Source: Nageia nagi (taxonomy: Eukaryota > Pinophyta). From it: a stretch of DNA of 64,000 nt. The stretch lies in assembly GCA_050084985.1 (NCBI GenBank), contig JBITNC010000001.1:186310001-186374000 (forward strand), in the 5' to 3' direction. Shown piece by piece: positions 1 through 10,121 of the stretch (the first letter of the stretch is position 1; every line of letters starts with the position of its first letter). A program made the position numbers and the translations under genes. The notes under the pieces were generated by a model. It was not told the origin of the DNA, made no database searches, and saw nothing but the letters and a program-made list of their open reading frames with translations.

Positions 1-80
1 CTTTGATAGAAGGATGAATATTATATTTGTTAGAGAAGATTCAAGGTTATCTTGGTTTATGAAATCTTTCAATTTTATCA
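1..80 (+). repeat. Ty1/copia LTR, 3' tail
   Basis: This stretch matches the last part of the copia LTR at 29744-30232: both run through GAAGGATGAAT, then a TTGTTRGAGAAG-type segment, and end in ATCA. It is directly followed by a copia primer site, so it is the end of a 5' LTR whose beginning lies off the left edge. Many C->T differences separate it from the other copy. Confidence 0.8.
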
Positions 81-82
81 AG

Positions 83-94
83 TGGTATCAAAGC
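83..94 (+). other. copia primer-binding site (initiator tRNA-Met type)
   Basis: TGGTATCAAAGC follows the LTR end after a 2-base spacer. The usual plant copia site is TGGTATCAGAGC, complementary to the 3' end of initiator tRNA-Met. One base differs (G->A). Confidence 0.85.
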
Positions 95-207
95 AATTTT
101 TGTGGTAATCTCCTCAAATTTTTACTTGGTAAGTTTGAGGTAACTCTCCTCAAATTTAAGGTATATCAAACCTCTAAACTTATTTCAATTTTTTATTTAA
201 AACTTCA

Positions 208-300
208 ATGGCTAGTCTATTTCAATTTTTTATTTTGAAGTTGAAATTTGATATCTATACTAACATATTTATACTAGAGTAATTGGCTAAGATCTAACAT
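208..300 (+). pseudogene. possible start of a copia gag relic
   Basis: An ATG at 208 opens a frame starting M-A-S-L-F-Q-F, about 115 bases after the primer site, where a copia gag would begin. The frame soon becomes unreadable and AT-rich and no gag domain is recognisable. The call rests on position only. Confidence 0.3.
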
Positions 301-636
301 TTTTTTGTTAGTAATATATTAGTAGTATTTAAAGTTAAATCTAACATATGGTATATGGTTAGAATCTAAGATCATGAAAAAAATTAGTGCTTTTAATTTT
401 TTTTAATAAGTTGCAAGCTTAAAAAAATCTAATTTATGATTTTTGTAATAAAAATTCTTTTTTAGCAAGAAAGTTAAAATATTATCTTGCTATATTAACA
501 AAGGTTACAAATTTTTTTTGTGACAAGTAAAGTTACAAATGCTTGCAATTTTTTTTTATATATGAAAAATTTGATGAAATTTTTTATGTATAATTTTTAT
601 ATATATAAAAAATGAATATATATATATGTATGTATG

Positions 637-703
<67 letters not shown>

Positions 704-844
704 CTAAAAAATAAAAGAAAAAATCATTTCTCTTTTTTTTTTAATATTTAAAAAAATTAGATTTTTTATTTTTTATTGTTAAATAATAATAATTAAAAAA
801 AATTTAAATAATTTTTTTCTTTTTAAGGAAAAAAAGTTATTTTT
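301..844. other. AT-rich stretch with TA microsatellite
   Basis: No gene is visible. The stretch is almost pure A/T with long homopolymer runs. A microsatellite of TA with a short TATG part occupies about 616-700. It is probably the decayed interior of the copia element whose 5' end is at the left edge. Confidence 0.7.
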
Positions 845-1195
845 TTAATTTTAGCATCTTTAATATGAGCTCCTTTTAACCTTTTTTTTTAAATAAAAAA
901 TTCATTAATGAGTTAAAAAAAGGAAATACAGACTTTCTAATTTTTTAATGAGTTATTATTATTATTATTTTTATTTTAGCATCTTAATATGAGCTTCTTT
1001 TATCCTTTTTTAAAAAAAGAGGAATCTTTAATGAGTTAAGAAAGGAAAGGTGGACTTTTCTAATTTTTTTAATAAGTTACTTTTTAAATTTTAGCATCTT
1101 TAATATGAGCTCTTTTATACTTTTTTTTTAAAAAAAAAAACCTTTAATGAGTTATAAAAAGAAAATATAGATTTTATAATTATTTTTTTGAGTCA
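845..1195. repeat. three tandem ~120-bp AT-rich repeats
   Basis: The anchor TTTTAGCATCTTTAATATGA recurs at about 848, 973 and 1088. Each copy is followed by a T-run/A-run and an AATGAGTT-type segment. The spacings are about 125 and 115 bases. No coding potential is seen. Confidence 0.75.
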
Positions 1196-2052
1196 AATTT
1201 AATTACTAAAGTCTTTTAAAGTATAGTGCATTTTTTTAATGCAATTTTTAAGTAAAGATTTAAATTATTGATAATTCTCTATTTTTAAGCATTGACTAAA
1301 TTGTAACTTATATGCATTTTTTAATATATCACAATTTTTTTATTTGCTAAATTTTTACCTTAATGCAAAATTTATTTACTTAAATGCATAATTATTATAA
1401 GTATAACAAATTTTTAAAGAAAAACTAGACTAATTTATCAAGTGAAATAAATTTTTTAAGGTAATTATTTTTTTATATAATATCCAATACCTTGCAAAAT
1501 ATTTTAATTGCACACTTCTTTTAATGCAATATTTTTTATGTTAATTTATAACATTTTGTTGTTAAAATAATAAAAAAAAAAGAAGAAAAGTTGCATTATG
1601 TTATCAAAATTTGTGTTTGTTATACTTGGTTATGCATATTATATTGCTATTATATTTGGATAGTTAATTTATACATATAATTAATCTTCTTGGTTGGATG
1701 AAAATATATATTGTTTGGATGTGCATAACATGAAAATTTAGATAAAATTTTCTTTTAAATTTTGGTATTCACTATCTTTATTGGTTGCATTAATTTATAT
1801 TACAAAAGTCTTAGTATGCTTAATATGCATTGGATTATAAAATTGATGGTTATATGAACATTTCTTGTATGCATATTGTTTGAAGTAAAAATTTGTACAA
1901 ATTTTTTTCAAGCTATCCTCAAATATTTTTTTTAATCCAATATTGGATAAAAACTTTTTAATTATGCATATATTATTGTTTGTACATATTGATCCTATGC
2001 TATATAAAAATTGTTTTGGTTGTACATAAATTCTTGTTAGAGTAAAATTTGA
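1196..2052. other. no gene seen
   Basis: AT-rich sequence with no recognisable domain, LTR end or RNA gene. Some segments contain repeated ATGCATATTAT-type words, but no clear repeat array could be defined. Confidence 0.5.
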
Positions 2053-2313
2053 TAAAAACCTTGGGTTTTCTATAATCTACCTCTTATCTAGTCTCCTCTT
2101 GATGATAATACCATATCCTTTTCTTTATATGTATTTAATGCCTTTATATAGGTATGCTTCTATTATAAAGTTTGACCTCTTGTATAATCCACAAGGGTCA
2201 AACACATGGCTTATACCTCTTTTATAAATTTTAAATTGCTTTTTAAATAATATATTGTTAAAGGATTAAAATGATTTATTAAATACATAAACGTTCATTT
2301 TGAAGCATCTATA
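2053..2313 (-). repeat. gypsy LTR fragment, U3 to R (element C)
   Basis: On the minus strand this reads TATAGATGCTTCAAAATGAAC and onward, and it aligns with the plus-strand LTR starting at 26081 (TGTAGATGCCTTAAAATGAAC). The match includes a CTATATAAAGGCATTAAA TATA region and an AAGAGGAGACTAGATAA segment. Similarity stops at about 2053, so the 3' part is missing. It is preceded in its own sense by a polypurine tract, so it is a 3' LTR. Confidence 0.8.
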
Positions 2314-2333
2314 TTTTCCCCTCTTTGGATGTG
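2314..2333 (-). other. gypsy polypurine tract
   Basis: On the minus strand CACATCCAAAGAGGGGAAAA abuts the LTR start. The same CACATCCAAAG core precedes the LTRs at 26081 and 62960, which supports it as the plus-strand priming site of this element group. Confidence 0.75.
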
Positions 2334-2435
2334 TTATTAAAGTAATAAAATTATATATCTAAATAATAAGTGTAGCTAAGATATAAAAGAAACTTTTTGA
2401 TCTTTTTGTTAAAGTTATCTTTTGCTAAAGATGAA

Positions 2436-2812
2436 TGGTTGATGTTGAGGGACCTTATGTTTCCCTCCTTTTGAATTGGATGCCCCATGAAAAATATTTA
2501 AGTGGAGTAGCTAAGAAAAAATCTATTGAAGAAGTTATGTTTAGAAATCTTGCTTGTATGATGATTGGGTGACTATGAAAATCTATATTTAAGGCTAGAG
2601 TTGGAAGGTATAATGTGCCTCCTCTATACTATCTCAATCATGAATTTGGCCATTCTATCATGTCTGATACTTGAAAACCATTTGTACTTATATCCATGCA
2701 TTGAAATAGAGAGGTTATAATTTGGGTTGGTGGAAATAAAAATGAAATGTATATCACTAGCATCCCAATAGATTGTAAGCACGGTGTTGGTGCCCTAGTT
2801 TTGATTATAATT
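2436..2812 (+). pseudogene. unknown decayed ORF, antisense to element C
   Basis: From an ATG at 2436 one frame stays readable for about 125 codons with only four or so stops, mostly TGA where Arg (CGA) would fit. Readable parts include GPYVSLLLNWMPHEKYL, FRNLACMMIG, YNVPPLYYLNHEFGHSIMSD and NREVIIWVGGNKNEMYITS. I do not recognise the family. It lies in the 3' region of the minus-strand element C, so it is antisense to that element, the position where element 1 carries its PMD gene. It may be an extra element ORF or part of one. Confidence 0.4.
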
Positions 2813-2884
2813 TTCTTGTATTTTGCTAGATCTATGTACTTGTAATGAAATGTTAGTCATAAAATAATGATATATGCATAGTAA

Positions 2885-3620
2885 TTTATTTCATCCATTG
2901 AAGATGATATAATATCAATATTTTGCTCATGGTTATATCATCAATTTATCTTTTAAGTGAGTGAACTCTCACTAGCTATATTGATGGCCTTCGATGATCA
3001 TACATTCATATGTATATGATTCAAAGATAGTATGCTTTAGATAAGTTTAAAGCAAAAACTATATGGATACATAGCAAAATGTATCATCTATTGGAGATTA
3101 TCTAATGTCAACAAATTGCTAACAATTGTATCATCAATTTACTTTTAAGTGAGTGAACTCTCACTAGCTATTTCATTAGCCAAATATGATCATGCATTTT
3201 TATATCTATGATCCAAAGATAATATGTTTTAGATGGGTTTAAATAAAAAAACATGTGAATACATAGCAAAATATATCATCCATTGGACATGATATAATAA
3301 CAATAAATTGCTCATAATAGCATCACTGGTTTACTTTTAAGTAAGTGAACTCTCACTAGCCATTTCATTGGCCATCAATGATCATATGTTTGTATATCTA
3401 TAATCCAAATATATGCTTTAGATGGGTTATAAGAAAAAATCATATAGATAAATAATAAAATATATCATCCATTGGAGATGATCCAATGTTAACAAATTGC
3501 TCATGGTTGCATCATTGGTTTACTTTTAAGTGAGTGAACTCTTATTAACCATATCAATGGCCATCGATGATTATGTATTTTGATATCCATGATCCAAATA
3601 TATTAGCTATAAGAAGCAAG
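2885..3620. repeat. four tandem ~191-bp repeats
   Basis: Four copies share ATCATCCATTGGAGATGAT, an AACAAATTGCTCAT segment, ACTTTTAAGTGAGTGAACTC and GGCCATCGATGATCAT-type words. The anchor AAGTGAGTGAACTC falls at about 2956, 3147, 3339 and 3528, a period of 189-192 bases. The array lies in the 3' UTR of element C, just upstream of its polypurine tract in element sense. That is where Tat-type gypsy elements often grow tandem repeats. Confidence 0.85.
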
Positions 3621-4179
3621 GATGAAATAAATATAATATATTATAATATGTTAAGCTAGAATGATAAAATTTCTTAATATCCAAACCTATAAAGTTTTGG
3701 AAGCTTGAGTTTTATTTTCCATAAAGGATGTACATTATTGATGCCCTAAAAATAGGTCAATGTACACTACCAGCATCTTATGGATAGTCTTCCATGCCAT
3801 TAACATTGTAGGATTCCTTAAATTTGGCTAAAATAAAATTATTTTAACTACTGTTAGCCAAAGTCTATTGATTCACCATACTTATAGTTGAATATAAGAT
3901 TACCCGTAGTTGATGCTAAAAAGAGGGGTAAGCCATCTTATTACATGTGTGAATACATGTTGCATCATCACATCATCATCTTCCAATGGAAGTATAATTT
4001 TGGTACCGATCCTCATGCCAGAAAGGTGCAATTAAAGATAACTACAAGTGGATTTTTAATCATTTGAGCAACTCATGAATTGGTACATTACCAACACCTT
4101 GATGTTAGTACTTCACTAACATCATGAAATAAGTGGAAAAAGTCATCCAATTAAGAATTGCATTCATATATCACTAAAT
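3621..4179. other. element C 3' region or flank, no gene seen
   Basis: No coding frame or RNA gene is recognised. This is the left side of the site into which element 1 inserted. Its continuation resumes at 22167 on the far side of element 1. Confidence 0.5.
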
Positions 4180-4184
4180 ATTAC
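4180..4184. repeat. target-site duplication of element 1, left
   Basis: ATTAC directly precedes the left LTR and is repeated exactly after the right LTR at 22162-22166. A 5-bp duplication is standard for gypsy integrases. Confidence 0.93.
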
Positions 4185-5023
4185 TGCTGCAGTGAAAATA
4201 GAGCTAGAATGTAGAATAACATGAAATACAATTATTCTTAAATTTTCACTAAACTTCAAATTATGTAAAATAGGTATAAATGTTGTAATTGTAAATTGAT
4301 ATTGATTTTCAGCTCAAACTACAATTTGCCCTTGGACGGACTTTTATAAATGCCATTTGCCAAAATGAGGGTATTAGATCTTCATTATTTTTGATTTGCT
4401 TACTTCTCTCCTTGATATGGACAACCTGTAAATCCTATATACATGCAAAAGACAATAACATCAAAGCATCTATGTATGACATGTATTAAATTGAAACTAG
4501 CATAAAACAATAAAAGGTATGAGCTCATAAGATTTTGGCAGCATTACCCTACTTCAAAAAATGGGTCCTTATTGCTTTATTTTGGCTTATATTTATAGAT
4601 TTTGGGTGAGATTTTCCAAGGTTGGTAAGGGGAAGTGAAAAGCCATCGTAGGTCGTAACTGACCCCCTCTATCCACATCATCTTGGAAGAATGAGATGTT
4701 ACAACTTTCTTTTATCATTTTTTGGTTTATGTTCGGCTGTTACAGAGTCATCGATGATTGCTAGATAGATGCCAACAATCATCCTAAAATGTTGGTGATT
4801 ATTTTGGGTCACTGGCGACTAGTTTTCAATTTTTATAACAATATTAAAGTGACCACCAAATAGCCAATCTTTACTAAAAAAAGGTCATGTGACCACTCAT
4901 TTTGCATGTATTTAATGAGAGCTATCTAATAATATGGTTTTTAAACCTATTTTATATTATCTCAAAGAATTATGATTATTTCAATGTTTACTAGTTAAAA
5001 AGGGACATTTTTAGGTGTCTACA
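4185..5023 (-). repeat. element 1 3' LTR
   Basis: 839 bp. On the minus strand it runs TGTAGACACCTAAAAATG ... CACTGCAGCA. A TATA-like box (CTATAAATATAAG) lies at 4586-4600 on the minus strand. It is the same length as its partner and about 94% identical. Confidence 0.93.
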
Positions 5024-5037
5024 TTTTACCCTTTTTT
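5024..5037 (-). other. element 1 polypurine tract
   Basis: On the minus strand AAAAAAGGGTAAAA abuts the start of the 3' LTR. One pyrimidine interrupts the run, which is common in decayed copies. Confidence 0.75.
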
Positions 5038-6110
5038 GAATTATCAACCAAAAATACAGTTGATGATTTCAAAAATATAGAATGAGAAGCTTTGTCGCTT
5101 GATTATTTGTTGTTGCTTTTTCATGATATAAGTTTTGACTCAATTTCTTAGATGAATCAAAAATTTTAATTTATCAAATTATGATAAAATGTGTTTTGTT
5201 TTAACATTTGATGTAGTTTTGAAAACAAATTTGCATATACTTCAGAAGTGACTATTTTCGGTATGACGATGTGTTGAGCTTGTGTGATAGTTGCATGACA
5301 TTTTTATTATGTCATTTTGCATGTCTAAGCACACATGTATCATATAAGTTTTCTCTAGTATATGAGTTTGATGGTGTTGTCCTTTGTCCCAACAATAGGG
5401 TTTCAAGATGATCTCCTGTAACAATGATACATCATATTTTATCATTTTTTAATTTTTTTGACCAATTTAAGGTTATTTTTGAGAAATTTTTAATATTCTC
5501 ATGACTATTCACAAACATGGCATTTCACTTACAATCGTCAATGTTTAGTTGCGATCACCGGCATCCATCCTCCAGTCACCAGTGTTTCTCCATTGGATAA
5601 AAAGAAAAAGTTTTAACTTTTTCTTATTCATTTTTTTTTAGTTGTCACTTTCATTATCTACCAGAACTAGATTCTACTACAATTTTGTTGATTTCCAACC
5701 ATTGATATTTGTTACAATCACCATGCCTCCACATAGATGCTCCACTGGACGTTCTTGACCTATCCGGGAAGAGGTAGGGTTTCGAAATAATTTTATTTTT
5801 TATTTTTTATTTATAATTTGTAATTTAACCATTTAATTTCAAAATTGAAACCATGAATGACGTTTAGAAGTTATTTTGATTATTTCTATCAGATAAAATT
5901 TGTAAATTAGGCTTTTATTTCTATTTTTTGTAAAAATTTTTATAATTCGGCTGTAGTCACCGACCTAGGCCGAATGGATAATAGAATTGCCAATATTTGG
6001 AATGTGAACACCGGTGACTGAGTGTTACAAATTAGAAATGCCAATGTTTTAGTATGAAATGCCATTTTTTTTTGTTTGAGCTAAACCTTTTAACATTACA
6101 TAGGTTCAAG
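5038..6110. other. element 1 3' spacer, no gene seen
   Basis: Lies between the polypurine tract and the antisense PMD ATG. It contains CATTGG/CACCGGCAT-type short words similar to those in the LTRs, but no coding frame. A TTTTAACATTACATAG sequence just before the PMD ATG resembles a 3' splice site, so an upstream PMD exon is possible. Confidence 0.5.
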
Positions 6111-8141
6111 ATGTCTTTGGGCCTCGAGATAGATGTCCCTCGATTCTACAAGAGGGTAGAGATTTTCTAGGTCCAACCAATCACACTTTTTTCAGGTCAA
6201 TTGGTTTTGGAGTGGGTCCACACATGGGTCGCATTCATTGGGAGTATCCTTTATTAGTTGCATTATTAGATAGATGGGATGCAGTGACATGTACTTTTCA
6301 TCTTTCGATAGGGGAGATGACTATCACAGTGGAGGATATACATAGATTGTATAGACTCCCCATTCATGGACAGAGGATTTTGCCTATGGTGGATAGAATA
6401 GAAGCTTTACCCGCTATTTCTTATTTATATGGGGCCACTCAGGTTGATACTATTATTTTTGAGATTATCTCAGGTGGCATCCGATACTACCAGTATTGGA
6501 TGGAGGATCAGTAGGGGGCAATCCATTTTTCATACTTGATGGGTTTAGTACAATGTTATGCTCTCCCTGATACTGAGTGGGAGGTTTCCATGGTCATTAT
6601 TATCCATTATTGCAGATATGATATAGCATGGTATAGTGTATGCTTAGGCACCTACACTATTAGCTCAGATTTATAGAGAGCTATTCTTTTATTATTAGGG
6701 GCATAGGGCCTCTTTATCCATTACTATCACCTTGCAGGCATGGGCTTATGAGCATATAGCTATGGCTCATCCTCCAAGATTGCTAATGCCTAGGTTTGGT
6801 AGCCACTTAGATTACAAGGCTGGCATAGTTAGATGGTGTGATGATTTTTATATTCACCCATCAGATGGAGTTCATCAAGATGTGAGCTATTATCACCACA
6901 TGATTAGTCACTTGATTCTAGATCAAGTGAGATTCAGACCTTATCATTTGTATCCTATCTAGGGAGAGCTTGCAGTTGAGCTTACTGGTATTTGGTAGCC
7001 ACATGTTTTGAGTGGTCATCAAGTAGATTTTTTGGAGTATTTTCATTTTGAGAGAGTGCATCATCAGTTTGGTTTATTTTAGGATGTACCTGCACCATCA
7101 GTACCATATCAGCGTGAGGGCACTATCTTAGTAGATGGTGTATAGTCGTTGGTTTATGTAGAGCCTGATCCTACTCAGGAGGAGGGATCATTAGAGGGTG
7201 ATATCAGGGAGGATGACATCGGGGTGTCTGAGGCATTCAAGGCCTAGTGGGAGGAGGGAGATGATGGCCTAGAGGGCAAATTGGAGGGTCAACGCATTCA
7301 TCAACACGTCAATGTTATTAAGGAGTTGGGTGTGATAGTAGGAGAGGGAGAGGTAGGTGAGGAGCCTACAAGAGCAAAGGTTGTGGGAGAGGAGGCTACC
7401 AGTGAGAAGGTCATGGTAGATGCTCCTAAGGATTTAGCTCCTAAGGAGGAGGCTATGGGTGTAGGTGAGGAGGGAGCTTCCCTAGAGGTTACATGTGGAG
7501 TCGAGGAGGCTCTTACTACATAGGTTCCTAGCATTGATACTTTGCTAGGAGATATTTATGAGCTGAGATACTAGTTGGCATAGACCAACTTACGTATGTA
7601 CAGGTATAGGGCTAAGTAAGACATATATAGATAGAAGAGAAATGAGGCTCGTTCTTCTTTATAGGGAGCTCAAGCTCATCAGTTAGGAGCAGCATCTACT
7701 TCTAGGGATGGTTCTTCAATTTTTCATTGTGGCATTTGTCAGTAATGAGATTTTTATAGTGGTATAGTATAGACATGGCTGACAGGTGTTCTAGCTTTTA
7801 CTCTTGAGGCTCACTATCCTATACCTCTAGATAGTTATATGCCTATAGATATCTTAGCATATCAGATAGGTAGTAGTCCATAGGGCACAATTGGATCTCT
7901 AGGTAGGACTCAAAGGTCATGAGGGTTTCCTAGTAGGAGTGGTACACCCTAGGCATCTCCCTTAGGTGTTGTTGGTTCATCCAAGTTACGAGGAGCTCAG
8001 CATCTAGGTAGTCCTACAAGATCTATAGGCACTACTCCTCTAGGTTAGGGTACTAGAGAGACTAGTAGGCAGTGGAGGCAACTGAGTAGTCCTAGCAGAT
8101 AAGGTAGTGGTTGGGGTAGTCTTTGAGGATACCCTTTTTCA
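6111..8141 (+). pseudogene. plant mobile domain (PMD) gene relic, antisense inside element 1
   Basis: PMD proteins (the MAIN/MAIL family and transposon-borne relatives) are plant proteins that often travel with transposons. Visible PMD marks are PLLVALLDRWDA followed by FHLSIGEMTITVEDIHRLY and LPIHG (about 6245-6370), then QAWAYEHI (6733-6760) and a VRWCDDFYIHP stretch. A Glu-rich linker follows at 7280-7520, then a short coiled-coil-like part and a Ser/Gly/Gln-rich tail to about 8141. The frame is interrupted mainly by TAG where CAG (Gln) fits, and a frame change near 6205 separates the first ATG from the PMD frame. It is antisense to gag-pol, between ORF3 and the 3' LTR. Antisense extra ORFs here are known in Tat-type elements, for example Grande. 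Confidence 0.8.
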
Positions 8142-8869
8142 TGATGTTACTTTTCTATGTGCTTACGAGGTTATTGGACCCTTGTAGTTTTATTTTATGC
8201 TTCATGATGTTGTGATGACCTTTTGATGGACTGTTATGATGTATATATAGATAGATAGATCTTTGATATTTATGGTACTTGTATGATTTTTGATGCATGA
8301 GTTTTCATTCTATATATAGATTTATGATAAAATAGGTATGATGTGGTGTTATGTAGATTATAATAAACATAATTATCTTTTAATTGCTTGATGATGAATA
8401 GATGTTAATGATAGATGTAATTTTCAAAACATATGATGCATAGATATAATTATGGAATGTATGATGTATAATTTTGAGGATACTTTTTATAATTTTTAAA
8501 TAATGATAAAATGTATAACATATATCAACAAATTAATTTGATGATGTTACTAATATCAAAATTAATTTAATAATAAGTACGATTATAGTTGCTATAAACA
8601 ATAAATCTAATTTATAATTTTAATAAGTTAACGTAAGTTATTGATAACGTGGAATAACATAGTTGTTTAAATAACTTAAGTTATTTAAGGACATATTTTT
8701 ATTATATTTTTGCGAAATCAAATGCATCATTTTCCACACTTGGCAATTTTACAATAGACACAATGAACTAACCAAATGCATATGGGCATTAACTCTATTT
8801 TGGTTTATTGTATTTTTTATAGAATCAGTATTCATCATTTTCTGTACTTGGCAATTTTACAATAAACCT
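8142..8869. other. element 1 spacer, no gene seen
   Basis: AT-rich spacer after the PMD tail. Two degenerate TTTTCCACACTTGGCAATTTTACAAT words, near 8730 and 8840, lead into the duplication that follows. No coding frame is seen. Confidence 0.5.
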
Positions 8870-9157
8870 CTTGACATGACAAACTAGTGACTTATGGATG
8901 CATATGAACATTAACTTTATCTTGGTTAGGGGAACAATAAATAATCATTCTTATCCTTTCCAAAGAAAAGCAATTTTAATAATGTTCAACGGTGATGATA
9001 ATAATAAAAATGTCTTGACATGGCAAACTAGTGACTTATGGATGCATATGAACATTAACTTTATCTTGTTTAGGGGAACAATAAATAATCATTCTTATCC
9101 TTTCCAAAGAAAAGCAATTTTAATAATGTTCAACGGTAATGATAATAGTAAAAATGG
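8870..9157. repeat. tandem duplication of a 144-bp unit
   Basis: Two nearly identical copies start at 8870 and 9014 (CTTGACATGRCAAACTAGTG ... AATGTTCAACGGT). They differ at only a few sites, so the duplication is young relative to the element. A 90-aa open frame across it is a by-product of the repeat. Confidence 0.9.
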
Positions 9158-10121
9158 CTTGACAAAATGATACAAATGATTCTAAACACAAACAAATTTT
9201 ATAATATAAAAGATACTCACTATGACAAAAGATTAGGTGACTTCAGATTAATAACCAAGTTATTATGATACTCACTTATCTTCCTTTATTTCAAGATCTA
9301 ATAACCTAAGATGATATCGAATAGTGTTGTTATATGTTGATAAAAAAAAACCTAAAACTTCGTGTGTGTAGTGAGATTCATTTCCCTTCTTAGATCATTT
9401 GAGATGAAATATCTTAGAGACATTAATAAGCTAGTCTATCCATATGAAATGTATAGAGGTCCATAGGAAAGAAGGTCGCCAACCAAAATGGACATATCAC
9501 CACTTGTAAGGTATTCCCCATTGCCAGACAGGCATCCATAGCCCCGATGAGGATTAACCCCTCGATCTCACTACAACCTTGCTCTACTGCTAGTCAGGCA
9601 TCCATAGCCTTAGTAGAGGATATTGTAATCAACCAAAAATCATTGATGTAGTATAGTAAATTTTTTTTTTATCCACCTCTTTTTTTTTTCTTGGGTTTGA
9701 GATGAAGCGAATAATAGGATAGACACATAACTTTCACTCTTAATATCTCTTAGAATGATTTCATTCAAATTCTCTTAGAATTTTTTAATGTCGTAAGTGT
9801 TTGGAGTTTTTAGATTTTCCTTCAAACACAAACTTTATGTTTTTCTATCATCTATGGTATATCATTTCTTTATGAAAGAAAAGAAAAAGTAAATGTAGTG
9901 ATAATAAGGAGATTATTCTAAGATGACCTTTTCACATATTACACATTTACTGGATAATCACTTTTACAATGACATCCAACATATATTTATATCATACAAG
10001 GGCAAGGCACCCAATTGCCAAGTGACCTCTAGATGTTTCCATCTAGGTAGATTTTATAATTTTATAATTTTTATGTGTTTTATAATTTTCAATTTTTTAG
10101 GATTTTATAATTTATAATTTT
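9158..10121. other. element 1 spacer with short GC-richer repeats
   Basis: No gene is visible. Around 9510-9610 a GC-richer patch holds two copies of a ~35-base word (CAGGCATCCATAGCC with flanking TTGCCAGA or CTGCTAGT, then GAGGAT). It does not fold as a tRNA by eye. Confidence 0.5.

Noticed and set aside
14-238. 74-aa open frame at left edge
   Set aside because: It runs through the copia LTR end and primer site, which are non-coding.
7301-7534. 77-aa minus-strand frame
   Set aside because: Shadow of the Glu-rich linker of the PMD relic on the other strand.
6111-8141. Possible reassigned stop codons (TAG/TAA read as Gln)
   Set aside because: Gln is also written CAG and CAA in the same relics, TGG->TAG and CGA->TGA changes occur too, and the non-coding LTR pair shows the same transition bias. 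Methylation decay explains it without a new code.
8898-9170. 90-aa plus-strand open frame
   Set aside because: It is the translation of the 144-bp tandem duplication, with no homologue or domain.
9500-9620. GC-richer patch as a tRNA or small RNA gene
   Set aside because: No cloverleaf, T-loop GTTCGA-like word or promoter boxes. It is better described as two short direct repeats.
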